64,000 nt of DNA from positions 101,166,796 to 101,230,795 of the forward strand of contig NC_081415.1 in NCBI RefSeq assembly GCF_030272615.1. The letters run 5' to 3'. Below, piece by piece: positions 44,682-57,100 of this stretch. The position numbers and the translations under genes were made by a program. Source of the DNA: Cryptomeria japonica (taxonomy: Eukaryota > Streptophyta > Pinopsida > Cupressales > Cupressaceae). The stretch's first letter is position 1. Each line of letters opens with the position of its first letter. The notes under the pieces are model-generated. The model made no database searches. It was not told where the DNA came from and saw only the letters and a program-made list of their open reading frames with translations.

Positions 44682-46023
44682 GTTGGAATTTTTAGTTTGT
44701 TGGCATTTTGCATATAGATTTCAGTAATGATATGTTGTCATCGATGTCAATTGAAATGGTAATGGTATTCATGTTATTGCTGATATTGTTGTTTTTGATA
44801 TTGGCTAGTAACCGGTAGGAAGAGCTTTGTGGAAGATGTTGTAAACCATTAAGTTTGTGAGTTGAACCGGTAAACCGGTGTAAAGGGTTAAACATTTCTA
44901 TGCAATGTAACTAGTAGAGCCTATCAGCTGTTAAACCCTAACCCATCAATTTTGTTGGTTTATTATCTGATGAGCGGTAATGATGGAGACATGTGTGATC
45001 ATTGTATGAGGATAAGTTCAGATTGTTTTGGCACATTTGTTTGTTTTTTGTCTAGGGAAGGAGAAAAGTGGATTGCATCTAATGCATAGCGTGTGATGAG
45101 TTACAAAGTTTGATGAAGTGGTGAACATGGAGCGGTTGGAATTTTATTGAAGAGTGTGAAGAGATTGTTATGATTTCTAATGGTCAAGATTGTACCGACT
45201 TGTTTGTAATCTCGATGATGAGAATTATATTTTTGTTGTGTTACCGACCTGATTGATTTGTATTTAAGGTCGATGAAGTTGTTTGTAAAAGTTGTTGGCA
45301 AGATTGGCAGAAACCTATTGAGTGTGTAGTTGTCGAATTGGTGAATGGATCTACACTTTGAGTAAAGGAAGATTGAAGCTTAAATGGTTCTGATCAAGAA
45401 AATGTAGTGCTATTCAGACAGATCAAGAAAACCCATTGTTTTCTAATAATTACAACAGAAGTGAAATTCCTTAACCAGGTAAGCTCTAAAAATATTGGTT
45501 ACTTATTAAATCCTCTAACAAGGTGGTCCATTAGCTTGGATTCTTAAATCCTCCAGCGAGGTTACTCCTAATAGGATATTGTGCTTTTCATCAAGGCATA
45601 TTTGTAAATCCCTTAACCGGGTGATTCCTAACTGGAATTAGTTCTTAATAGGACTTATTGTAAAGCTCTAACAGGCTTGGCTCCTAATAAGATGAACTTC
45701 AAAAGAGTTTAGATAGCTATCCTTGTGAGTCTCATCTCACCATGGTTTTTACCTATTTAGGTTTTCCATGTATAAAAATTTGTGTCAGGTGGTGAATGTT
45801 TTTGTGGTTATGATCTTATTTGTTGATTTGATTAACTTCTGATAAGGCATGATAACTAGAAGCATTGAGAGATGAATATGTTGGGATATGATTAAGCATT
45901 GTTGATGTTTACAAGATTGGATTTGTTTACTATTAAGTTGTCATAACATTTAAACCAGTTGATGTCAAGTATTCTTATGAATATTGTTCTTGACTAGATA
46001 CTTATTCTTTCATCGTACCATTA
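44682..46023 (+). repeat. 3' LTR of the copia element
   Basis: Starts TGTTGGAATTTTTAG after the polypurine tract. It ends near ACCATTA, where the 5' LTR has ACCATCA, so the final CA is mutated. The same family as 32280-33508 and 49351-50458. Confidence 0.85.
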
Positions 46024-46970
46024 GGATTGGGATCATGACATGGAGATGAAGGGATACTTTGATCTTGAATAGGGAGGGTACCATTAGATGGAGTGGGAGG
46101 GGTGATTGGATCGTGAGATGGAAGAGGATCATGTGATGGAGGGAGAGGATTGCATGGATGAATCATATGATCATGAGAGGAAGTGGAGGGGATTGGACCA
46201 TTAGATGGAGTGGAGGGTGATGCATCATGAGATGGAAAGGATTCTATGCTAGCATGCTTTGGAACAAGCTTTTGGCATGTTTGGAGTTGTGGGGATTGTG
46301 TGATGGAGGAGGATATGGAAGCTTTGATGTGAGTAGATGGAGGAATGGGGAAATCATGAAGTGACGGATATTGATATTTGTTTTGAGGTGGAGGTGATTG
46401 GGGTGGATGGAGGACTTGAGGAAACTTGGAAACTTTGTTTTGAGGTGGGGATTTTGTCTCCTTTTCTAGCATGTCTTGGATAAGATTATGGATGATGGAT
46501 TTGGAGGACATGGCTAATACAGATTTTGGAGGATTAGGATTAGATAGAGGATGGGGATTAGATGGGGAATGCGGATTGGATGGAGGATTAGGATAATGGA
46601 TTGGGGAATTAGGATTAATGCTTGGAGGACTATTGAGAAAAGGATTTGGATGGGGAGTAGATGTAATGAATGTGTTGTAAAAGGATTAGGATTGGGATGT
46701 AGATGGGAGGGGAGATGAAGGTATATGTGTGGATGAGGGATAATATGGAGATACGGATGGAGAATAAGATGGATTTCCCTTGTCAAAGGTAGAGGAAGGA
46801 TAAGAGATACGATACAGTTTGGGATTAGGTGCAATGTGTTGAGGTGGGATGGATGAAGGTATGATAGGTGAATGAGAGATTATGGGATTGACTTGGTAGG
46901 TAAGTTGAGGTGGTTCATGAACTTCCATGAGTATCTTCTCATACTGATCATTGAAATTTTTGGTATCCAT
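46024..46970 (-). pseudogene. Pro/Ser-rich ORF of the related non-autonomous element
   Basis: Starts ATG at 46970 (MDTKNFNDQYEKILMEVHE). The frame is open to the copia junction except for one stop near 46685. The composition (Pro, Ser, His, Asp, Ile) resembles the long ORF of the 12.2-kb element. A short helical segment near 46500-46450 (IIHNLIQDMLEKETK) is the only likely folded part. No known domain was recognised. Overlapping open frames in this stretch are shadows of the low-complexity sequence. Confidence 0.45.
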
Positions 46971-49099
46971 GTTGAGAATGAAGGATTAGATTGGAATTGG
47001 ATGAATATGAGGATTAGGAATTAGCTTCGAATGAGGATGAATTGGATTTGATTGGATTTTGATTGGATTTTATTTAGATTAGACTTGATTTGATTGGATT
47101 GGTCTTTGGATTAGGACTTGATTGGATTGGATTGGATTGAGGATAGGATTGATTTGGATTAGGATGACACCTTAGCCTTTGGATTAGGACTTAGATGGGA
47201 ATTTATGATGGATTGGATTTGATTGGATTAAAGGACTGGATGATTGATTGATGAGGGATTAGAGAATCAGATTAGAAAGATGGATTGATTTGATTGGATT
47301 AGAGGGAGAATGATTATGGAAGAATGGATAAATAATAGGAAGAAGAAAGGGAAAGGCTACCCAAAGTTGGATGAATGATTTGGACAAAAATGTTGGTTGA
47401 GGAAGGATGATTGTTTGAATGGATGAAAGTGGATTGGGGATTGGAGAATTACTTGGATAGATGGAAATGGATTAAATATTTGATAATGGCAAGATGGAAT
47501 TTGGAAAGAGAGAGGATTGATTGATTGGAGGAATGATGGACTTGGAAGAGATATCACGCAATGAATACACATTGGCCACTGACATACATAGAGAATCCAA
47601 ACACAACATGCTATTCTAGGAAGTTGGATGAGGAGGAAAACCTTTGCTTGTTGACTCAGGTACACACCCAATAGCTAATCAGAATACGATAGTTGAGTCT
47701 CACGCATTGGATTCTCAATACCGTATTAGCTGAATCCAAATGCTAATGGGGGAATGATATGGCAAGAGTCTTGGGGGAGTTACTATCTCCCTTGCACAAA
47801 GATTATCCACTTTTTAGAGGTGAACCAGGTGGTTTTTATTCCTAAGGTTTTTAGTATGGATTTCCTTTCAAAGACTACTTTTTATAGTCACGCCAGCGCA
47901 ATTGAGGCCTATAGCTCTACAAAGTACTAAGCAAGATGTAATCACACAAGCATGATTGAGACCTCAAGGGGGGCCTACAAAGTGCTCAATATGAGAGTGA
48001 ACTCTCAAATAGCTCTATCCTTTGAAACTTTCATCTCAAGAGGTCTATTTATTATAGTGAGTCAGAATTCCCAGGTCCGGGTGTACTCACTTGGGTCATT
48101 CCCCTCTCACCAATGCCTAAGAAAATAGGGAGGGCAAGCCCGCTAAGGGGGGCATACAACAAGCTAAAAAGGTGCCAAAGGTCTAGATTTCTAACTCTCC
48201 TACTTTCACACTTTTCTCAAACACTTCAAGAAAATGTTCTTTTACCCCTAATTAAATCTAGGTGCCTAGAATAAAAATATTACAAAAAACACAATGTTTG
48301 GTTGGATTTCCTTATGCAACCTACAAAAAATCAGATTAGTAGCTTTTATCATATCTTTGACTGCTCGGGCAGGACCTGTAAAACTCAAAAATCTACTTAA
48401 TAGACAAAATTCTACAGAAACAATGCTTTTGCTATTTTGTAGACACCCATGCTAAAGAACCTATGTAGGCATTGAAATGTCTGCATATGCACTACAAGGG
48501 GTTTGAAAAGAGAAATACAAAAAAATATAGAATTGAAAAAAATTGCAAAATATACCTAAGGCGAATGTACTACTCGGATGGCAATCATGTTGAAGCGCGT
48601 ATACTCACACTGGAGCAAGTTAGTGAAATAAAAAAAATTCAAATCTTCAAATTTAAAAATGGGTGGGATTCTTCCAGAGCACCTGCGTTATTCATAGAGC
48701 GCTTGTGCTATAGCAACACTTCTGAAATAAAAAAGATAGTTAGATGCAAAAAACAACTAATTTTTTGATTTTTTTAAGATTTTTTGTCTTTTATTGTGTT
48801 TTGAATTACTAATTTTGGAATAAAAATAGAAGGTGGAAGAATAGAAGAGAGAAGGAATAAGATGATGTTGTACATGGATGCGTTGTTCTTGCGGCGCTCG
48901 CACTATTCTGCAGACCTTAAAAAAAGTTGGTTAAAATTTTCAAACTCCAATCCCACGTGCCAAAGTAGGTAATGCTCGCGTTGATCCCATGACGGTCGGG
49001 CTAGTTTGCAGTCACTTGTGCTATTGTGACACCTGTGAGTAAAAAATCACAAAAACTCCAAAAAAAGATTAAATTCTAGGGACATAGGTCCCACCAGGT
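46024..49099 (-). mobile_element. Internal fragment of a relative of the 12.2-kb element
   Basis: Minus-strand layout matches the interior of 6751-18980: a Pro/Ser-rich ORF (46970 down to 46024) preceded by a ~2-kb leader. The leaders share ordered blocks (for example 48050-48160 with 16570-16690, and 48330-48390 with 16890-16950). Its left end is cut by the copia 3' LTR. 46985-47350 is low-complexity GGATTGGATT-type sequence. No pol domain is present. Confidence 0.6.
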
Positions 49100-49350
49100 G
49101 TTCCAAAATAAAGAGGGGAAAACGTTGCAAGGTAAGATCTAATGGTTGGAATCCAAAGAAAACATAAAACATTAAGAAAACCTTTTATACCTTGCCAATT
49201 CTACCTTCTCCTTCTGATTGAGCTATGGATGAAGTGGAAGATGCACCCTTGTGATGCTCCACTTGATGTTCTTCTTGCTTGATTTCGATGTGGATTACTC
49301 TCCTTTTCTCAACAAGATTATGTTTGGATTAGATTTGGATGATGAGAATG
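49081..49350 (-). repeat. Possible PBS and LTR edge of the related element
   Basis: The minus strand reads GGAACA, two bases, then TGGTGGGACCTATGTCCC. This has the form of an LTR end followed by a primer-binding site. The LTR would start (plus coordinates) at about 49100 and be cut by the copia LTR at about 49351. The second LTR is not visible, so this is weak. Confidence 0.3.
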
Positions 49351-50458
49351 TGTTAGATAGTTCAAATAACAGGAAGATAACTGAGAGGGGGGTGGGGGGT
49401 GAATTAGTTGTCACCAGATTACCAGAACACATAAGATCAATACTGGAATATATAAACCAATTACTGAAATAGCAGATATACCAATTAAGCACAAGCAACA
49501 ATTAGAGAATAGATACCATCCACATGACACCAAGATTTGTACATGGAAAACCCGGTAAAGGGAAAAACCACAGTGGGAAGCCTACCCACAGTCAGATGAT
49601 ACTTTTGTAGTATGTGATTAAAAATTAAGGGGCATGCACTTGCAGGAAGGCCAACATCCTAGAGCACACTTCTCATTACAAAAGGAGTCTCACTAACTAC
49701 ATAAGAATCTAGACTACAATCTGAAAGAAAGAATTAACTACAATGATAACATCTCCAATGCCTGAGTATAGTTCCAATTAAGCTCAATACCAGAGGACTT
49801 AAACCTATTGCATAAAATCAACTCGATCACCAATGATCGACCAAATCCACTGCATGAATGATTATTACATTATTCGCTACTATACCATTCCATCCATTAT
49901 CTATCATAATTTACAATGAGATCATATATATATACAAACCCTCGACCATAAACAATAAGGTCGGCCACCAAACAATAAACCAATTACATAATTATAAAAC
50001 ATGTTGGCCTGAGACCAAACAAATATCATCCAACCCGTAAGACATCCCGAAAAACACATCGAGAAGACCAAACAACACATTACATTAAGTCGATCCATAA
50101 CCTAGATAAAAATAAAACCAATTTAGGTCCACATGCTAAAGAAATGATCCCAATCAACCAAGTCTTGAACATGATCACCATCAGCATCCTAAATCTCTAC
50201 TAGAAGCCGCACCAACATAATTTATGCATAATATCAAGAGATCTTCAACAAAGCTTTGCCAGTGAAACCCACCACATCAACAAACTAGGCTTACTAGCTT
50301 ATAAGATAGCATTTGATCACCAAATCAATACCAACTAACTAAACATGAATCTAAGTAGCATGAATAGCAGATCTAAGCCAATTACATAAGTAGCTAGTGT
50401 TCACATCAATAATAAAACATCAATGCAACACATAGTCAATTCCTCCAAATTGCCAACA
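49351..50458 (-). repeat. 3' LTR of the second copia element
   Basis: The minus-strand start TGTTGGCAATTTGGAGG follows a polypurine tract (CCAAAGGAGGAGAT, complement of 50459-50473). The far end carries the complement of the block with TGATTCACCCCCC...CTCTCAG seen in the first copia 5' LTR. Its outermost bases are uncertain by about 10. The stretch 49360-50450 holds no coding sequence. Confidence 0.75.
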
Positions 50459-50825
50459 ATCTCCTCCTTTGGCATTGATGGCAATAGTAGATGTGAAAAA
50501 TATCCAAGTGCTAAGAAATTCCAAACAAATCTCCCATGCAAGAATATAGAAATGAAGTTTTGATCCATACTCTCCCTATAGATGATATCTCAATTATGTT
50601 CTATAAATTTCTCCCCCTAATGTATATATCTCCTTAAGTTTTTCACTTGAATATCTCTGCCCCTTTGACATTAATGCTAGAGTTCTAACATAAATATCAA
50701 AGCAAAATCATAAACCACTGAATCACAAAACTAACTACTCCCCCTGAGTAGTAGCATTACCACATCAATCTGAAATGAATAATAGCTATGATAATGCATA
50801 CCAGACTGATGCCAAATAGAATTAA

Positions 50826-51782
50826 TCATTTTTTTGTCAGAGGGGCAGAAATCCCTAATCTGTCTTTGAGGTACTCAAATGATTCTTTAGGCAAATGTTT
50901 AGTGAAGATGTCTACAATCTTCTCTTTAGTGTTTACATAAACCAATCTAACTTCATTTTCTTCCACCTTTTCCTTAAAAAATTTATACTTGATAGATATA
51001 TGCTTTGTCTTAGAGTGAAATATCAGATTCTTTGATATGTCTATAACAATAGAGTAATCACAATGAATAACTACCAATCCATTGCAATGCACTTTTATGT
51101 CCTTCAACATTTGCTTCATCCATAGAACTTGTGTAGGTAGTAGCAGCAGCAACATACTCAGCTTCAATAGTATATAGGGAAGTACATGACTGTTTCTTGT
51201 TGATCTATGAAATAAGTTTCTTTCCAATAAAGAAAGCTCCACCGGAAGTACTTTTTCAGTCATCAACATCACCTGACCAATTTGCATCTGTATTTGCACA
51301 TAAAGTAAATTCATTATCTTTAGGATACCATAAACCATATTTAGATGTTCCTTGTAAGTATCTAAAAATCCTTTTCACCACACTCTCATGATTTTCTCTA
51401 GGATCACTTTGATATCTTGATGCAATGCAAACTACATTCATTATGTCCAGTCTAGTCTAAGTCAAATATAGAAGACCTCCAATCATAGACTTGTATCTTG
51501 TAGGATTTACTGGTGTAGATTCATCTTTCTTTGTCAATTTCTCACTTGTAACCATAAGAGTACTAATCGGTTTAGAATTTTCCATACCAAATTTCTTCAA
51601 CATCTCCCTAGCATACTTAGTTTGACAGATGAAAATACCTTTATCAGTATGAGTAATCTACAAACCTAAGAAAAATTTCATTTCCCCAATCATAGACATC
51701 TCAAATTCATTCTCCATATTGTTAGAAAATTCCATGCACAACTTATCTTCACCTCCAAAAATGATGTCATCAACAAAGACCT
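50826..51782 (-). pseudogene. Copia RT end, RNase H and C-terminus (second element)
   Basis: Starts at the Ty3 insertion with FVDDIIFGGED (the YVDD box), then FEMSMIGEMKFFLGL. After stops comes the typical copia RT end (KYAREMLKKFGM), then NVVCIASRYQSDPRENH, RIFRYLQGTSKYGLWYP and CANTDANWSGDVDD of RNase H. It ends with SKTKHISIKYKFFKEKVEEN and IVDIFTKHLPKESFEYLK. Several frame changes and stops are present. The active-site aspartates of the YVDD box are still there. Confidence 0.85.
51778..51782. repeat. Target-site duplication GACCT, left copy
   Basis: GACCT precedes the left LTR at 51783 and follows the right LTR at 59618-59622. Removing the element and one copy restores the copia RT frame. 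Confidence 0.92.
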
Positions 51783-52119
51783 TGTAGCGTCCTAAAATTG
51801 CGACACTTGCAATTTCGACTGCATTTTGGTCTTCACGATGGCGACGCAACACGCAACCTGAATGGAGACCCCGAAACTTGCTCACGACACCAAAAACTGC
51901 ATTTTTCAAGCACCCTGGCCTGAACCTCCTTGCACCCTACTGTCCCGGGAGGTGGGACCAGAGCGCCCAGTGCCCTGGTCCCAGCGCCCTGGTCCCTGGG
52001 TCCTATTTTGGGCCCGGTCTCCTAAGGAGATTGCGGGTCTTTTTGTTTGCAATTTGGAAATTATATTTCCTGGTCAGCCTAAGGTCGGGAAAATCAGTCT
52101 ATCAGCCCTAATTGACAAG

Positions 52120-52128
52120 TATATAAAC
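52120..52128 (+). promoter_or_regulatory. TATA box of the 5' LTR
   Basis: TATATAAAC, about 340 bases into the LTR and followed by a C/T-rich stretch that would hold the start site near 52150. The same box is at 58734-58742 in the 3' LTR. Confidence 0.75.
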
Positions 52129-52596
52129 TACATTTTTCTCTCTCATTTGAACATAAGATGGTAGATGAAAAAAAGGCGAAAGCAAGATTCAAGCATTCAA
52201 GCATTCAAGCAATTGATCATTTCAAGTCTCCATTCAAGGCTAAGTGTTGCATTCAAGTCAAGGATTCAACCATTGAAGAGGAGATCACTTACTACATGCT
52301 ACATACAATAATACAACAAACAACAACATCTAAACCTTCACACATAAGGATACAAACATCCTTAGAACAAGGTATTAGTACTTGTTTTACATTACAGTCA
52401 TTTACATTTACAGCACTTGCTCATTTCTTGGTTAATTCCAAAACCGGGGTTTGACCTAAAGGCAAACCCCTAATCCCTAACCCCCCAATCGTCTTCGCTT
52501 TTCTGTGTGTAGGTTGCAGGTACGCGACTGAAATTGAAGATCTGGAATCCTTGTGTAGAGACGAACAGATCCCCCTTCGTTTCGCGGATTTTTCGG

Positions 52597-52625
52597 AGGA
52601 CCGTGGCGCTGGGCGCCATCGTCCT
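52597..52625. repeat. GC-rich dyad in the LTR
   Basis: AGGACCGTGGCGCTGGGCGC followed by CATCGTCCT forms an imperfect inverted repeat (GGAC..GGCGC, loop TGG, GCGCC..GTCC). The second LTR has the same dyad at 59211-59239. It lies in the transcribed leader. Confidence 0.7.
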
Positions 52626-53006
52626 GACAAATTTTGCTCAAATTTGCAGGACAGCGCCGTATCGACATTTTACTGCTAATTCCAGGTCCGCAGCTTCATC
52701 CTATAACCCGAACTCAGTTTATAAGCGAATCTTTGTCACTTTCTATGCATTCCTAGCTTAATTTCCTTAACAACATTCTTTACAAAAGAGGGTAGCCTTG
52801 CTTTCCTAACCCTTGAAATTCATTTAGCATCCAATATTACATTGTGTGGGATTGGATCTTATGAGTTTCAACCCCTCTTTTGAATGTAAAGTCTCTCCCT
52901 TAAGTGAAAAACCATCGAATCCTAGCGAACCTCCCTTCTCTCTCCTCGGAGTTGGAAGAGGGGAGAGCAACTAGGGTTCGATCGCGATTTTTTCCGCTTT
53001 ACATTT

Positions 53007-53024
53007 TGGTGAACCCGACGTGAA
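53007..53024 (+). other. Primer-binding site of the 7.8-kb element
   Basis: TGGTGAACCCGACGTGAA, three bases after the LTR. Same site as in the 12.2-kb element apart from one base. Confidence 0.88.
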
Positions 53025-54183
53025 CATCCTTTCTGATTTTTCATGCTTAGATCTGAAAATTGATTCCTTGATTACATTTCCATGTTTGATCTTTTGCAAA
53101 ATTTTAGAGGTGATTGCATAAAAACCCTAAATTTTCTTTTTGAACATTGAACTTGCGAAATGTTTAATTATTAATGTTTGCTTCAGATCTGCCCTTCTAT
53201 TACAAATTATCAATTCATATTTGTGCTTTAATTTTGAAAATTAAGTGGTTAAATGTCAAAACCCTAATTTTTGAAACCCTCTTAATTCAACCTTTGTCCG
53301 ACAATTTCACTGATCAAAACATCTCCAAATCAGCTGTAACTTTGGATTCTGCAATAAAATCACAATATCTTTCATCCCTGAAAATTTGGAAAAAAATTGC
53401 GAGGACTGTGTGCACTCCGAGCGCCATCGTCCCCGACATTTTTTCCGAAATTTCGGGAGCGAGATCTTACTGTATTTTCCTGCTAAAATTCAGAATTTTG
53501 GCTGATTTTATCAATTATAACACCTTCAAAATTACAGTCAAAGTTGGTCTTGTGATTGCTTGGTCTAGGGCTCCTAATCATTCAAAAATTATCGAATTTG
53601 AAATTTTGTGTCAAAATTGTGTTCTTACTGTCTTAAATCTGAAAATTGTGTTTGCATTCATTCGAAATTTCAGTGCTTTATTCAAATTCTTGCAATTTGT
53701 GACTTTTGAAATTAAGTGCTTAATTATAACAACTTTGATTTCCGCTTTCAAAATTGAATTTTGCGTGAAATTAAGTCAGTTTTTGAATTCCAAAACTTGC
53801 ATTGCTGTTGACATTCCCTCTAAAATCATAAAATTCAAAATTTCAGTTTCCCTCTCTTTTTCAAAATTCAAAATTTTGCATTTTTCGACAATCTTGATAG
53901 GGTTCAATTTTGAGATTGCAACTTTAATTTGGCCTATCTACAGATCGTATAATCACTCAATTTTTTCAGATTAGCTCTAAAATCATCATACCTTTCATCC
54001 CTACAAATTTTGAAAAAAGTTGCAAGGACCGTGTTGCACTCCGAGCGCCACGGTCCCGGACATTTTTTTCGAAATTTCGGGAGACTGTCGTGATTGCATT
54101 TAACAGCTTAAATATGGAAGATTGGCTGATTTTACTGAAAATTGCTACCTCTAAATTCAAAATTTTCCCTTTCTCTCTAGTGC
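53025..54183 (+). other. Leader between PBS and gag, with a repeated block
   Basis: AT-rich leader of 1.16 kb. A block of about 120 bases is present twice, at about 53340-53465 and 53970-54083. Shared features are CTTTCATCCCT, GAAAA.TTG, a GC-rich core CTCCGAGCGCCA.CGTCC and TTTTCGAAATTTCGGGAG. An open frame (53174-53974) is biased by AT-rich repeats and is not considered a gene. Confidence 0.65.
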
Positions 54184-57100
54184 ATGAGTTTTACAACAAT
54201 AAGCCCTACTTACACTATTCCTGTTAGACGAAGCCGTAGAATTAAGTCTTTCCGAGGTTTAACTACCGAGGAGATGGAACCTAATTTGAATAGCCTTTTT
54301 AACGAGGACATGGGTAATTCCTCTAATCCTCCTAATGATGAAGAAGCTCTCCATGAGGTTTTTGTTGAACAACTTGCGAAATTGGATAACCAATTTGACG
54401 ATTTTCACCAATGGATGTCTCATGAGTATCCCGATAGTCAAGCTCTTCCTTTAATTGAGGGTTTAAAACGCATGCTTCAAAGTGATAAGAATGGAATTGA
54501 TATTTTGCGTGGTATTTCACACATTGTGAATTCGAACGTGATGCCTATGAAGAGTTGTGCTGAAACTTTAGGTTATACACAACCTCCTACACAAGTCAAT
54601 CATTCTATTCCTTTGACCACTCCTATTGCTAGTATACCTACCTTTACATCAAACATCATGGCTACTTCTATACAAGACATTCCTCCTATGATTACCAGTC
54701 ATGGGGGCAATCCCTCTTCTTCAATTAATCCTCTTCCTTCATTTAATCCAATTTCTTCATACATTCCTTCAATGAGTGTTCCTATTACATCTTCACAAAT
54801 GAACATGACACAAGGGGGCAATTCATTTAACCAGTCCATTCCTCCTTGTAGTGTTCCCCCTATCCAATCATCCCCTATGGCTGACTATCATAGGGTCCCA
54901 CCACCTTACTCTCTACCTTCTTTCAATAACATAACACCTCCATCCCAATCTAACACATCCAATATGAATTCTTTGACTGAAGCGACCATTAATAATCTTG
55001 CACAAACTGTCTCTTCTTTACAACAACAAATTGCCTCTATGAATCAATCTAAGTATAGTGTGCCCACATTTGATGTTGCGAGCCCACTTTCTCTTGACAT
55101 TGTTCGAGCTATCCCTCCTAAACATGTTGAAATCCTGCATTTGGAGCTTTATAATGGTAAAGGAGATCCTCTAACACATGTTAAGACTTTTCAAACCATT
55201 TGTACTGATTTTGCTTATGACCAAAGGTTGCTTGCGAAACTATTCACTAGAACATTAAGAGACAAAGCCCTACAATGGTATTGCTCGTTGCCTTCTTATT
55301 CTATTACTTCTTTTGAACAACTTGCAAATGCTTTCATTCAACAATTTCAAAACAATATAAGTCCTAAAGTTACTTTGATTGATTTAATGCATTGTAAACA
55401 AGGTGTTAAAGAAAAAGTGACTGATTTCATTGGTAGATATAAGCATTTGTATGCTCAAATTTCTTTTCCAGTGCCTGACAATGATATTCAAAGAATCTTT
55501 ATTTCTAATTTACAAAAAGATATTCGAGACAAACTTCTGTTTTCTGAGTTTACTTCTTTCCAACAGTTGTGTGCAACTCTTCACAATTATCAACTGACTG
55601 TGAGTCAAATGGAACAATCTCATCCTATGGCTCCGAGTGATAAGGGTGATAGTAGTCAACAACCATTTGGGAAGATTAAACCAAACAGAGATTCCATCAA
55701 ATTCAATGAAAACATCATCAACAACAATGTGAATGCAGCATCAGGTGTGCCTCCTATTTCTAAATTTTTCAAGAAAGAAAGAAAGTATACTCCTTTGAAT
55801 GAATCATTGCATGATATTATGAATAAGTTATTGGAACAAAATGTGCTTACTCTTCCTCCTATAAGACAAATTGATCCTGCAAAGATTACTTCACCTTATT
55901 TTGATCATAAAGCTTTTTGTCATTTTCATCGTCAGCCTGGTCATGATACTGAAAAATGTTTTTCTTTAAAGTGTAAAATTCAGGATTTGATTGATAATAA
56001 TACTATTTCTGTTTCTGGAGTGAATGATAAAGGCAACACATCTGTAGCTCCTCCTAACCAAAATATTCAGATTTTTACTGATCCATTACCTTCTCATACT
56101 TCTCATACCTCTAATGCGATTGAGGCTAATGATTCCTCTCTCTCATCTGATGGTCTTGTGTCTATGACTCTGAATGTGATTAACTTTGTAGAGCAGCAAG
56201 AAATCCCTAAAGAACCTTCCATCACATTTGATTCTAGTGAAACCATTAGAGCACCTGATGGTCCTTTATACATAGTTGCAAAAGTTAAGAATACACCTTG
56301 CCGTGGAGTGCTTATTGACCCTTCGTGCATGGTTAATGTTATTACTGAGGAATTTCTTTTTACTTTGCAATTGAATCAAGTGATTTATGACAAAACAGAT
56401 GTGGTTGTGAAATTATTTGATGCATTTTCTTCTCCTGCAATTGGTTCTATTACATTGCCTATTGAGGTCCATAACAAATCCCTTGATGTGAACTTTGCTA
56501 TTATTCCATCTTCCGAACAATTTCGTGTGAAGCTTGGCTATCCTTGGCTATCTTCCATGAAAGCTATTGCTTCTCCTATTCACAAGTGTTTAAAATTTCC
56601 CCATAATGGTGAAGTTGTTACTATCAATCATAGTCTCTTTAAACCAGCTGAAAGAACTTCTAGTGTTCCTATTGATTACTTTTGGCCTAAACAATTCCAA
56701 TCTCTTCCTCCGCAAAGTGATCATCTTTTTAAATCTTATCAAAAGTGGAAAACAGATATGATCCTATCTTTAAGTGAACCTAGAACACCTAAACTTGACA
56801 TTCCTATCATTCTTGAGAAGGAAGTTCTTCCTTTGAAAGATAAAACTAATGTCTTTCCTCAAGAAGATTCTCAACCCGTTCCCATGGATGTGACTATGTC
56901 TATGCCGAATAAACCTTCTAAAAGTAGACCTATACCTCCTCGTCATGATGGACTTGGTCTTCTTCCTAAACCAAAAATTCCTCCTTTATATGGAGCAGTT
57001 CCTCCTCCTGCCTTTTATAGAGAGAAGAGACCTTCTTCTTCTCCTATTATCCAGCCTAAGAGACCACAACCTAAACACCCAAGTAATAAGGATGAGAACA

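Larger units (their letters stand above)
39055..46023 (+). mobile_element. Decayed Ty1/copia retrotransposon
   Basis: A 5' LTR lacking its first ~320 bases (39055-40159), primer-binding site, one gag-pol frame, polypurine tract, and a complete 3' LTR (44682-46023). Domain order is gag, CCHC, protease, integrase, reverse transcriptase, RNase H, as in Ty1/copia. About 15 in-frame stops make it dead. The 3' LTR lacks about 100 bases present near the end of the 5' LTR (40030-40130). Confidence 0.9.
51783..53003 (+). repeat. 5' LTR of the 7.8-kb element
   Basis: TGTAGCGTCC...CCGCTTTACA, 1,221 bp. TATA box TATATAAAC at 52120-52128. U3 has a GC-rich repeat (51954-52003), and the transcribed part has a GC-rich dyad (52597-52625) and a small open frame of 98 codons from 52158. 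Confidence 0.94.

Noticed and set aside
53174-53974. 266-codon open frame in the leader of the 7.8-kb element
   Set aside because: Biased AT-rich composition, overlaps the repeated leader block, no domain pattern, and sits between PBS and gag; chance is more likely.
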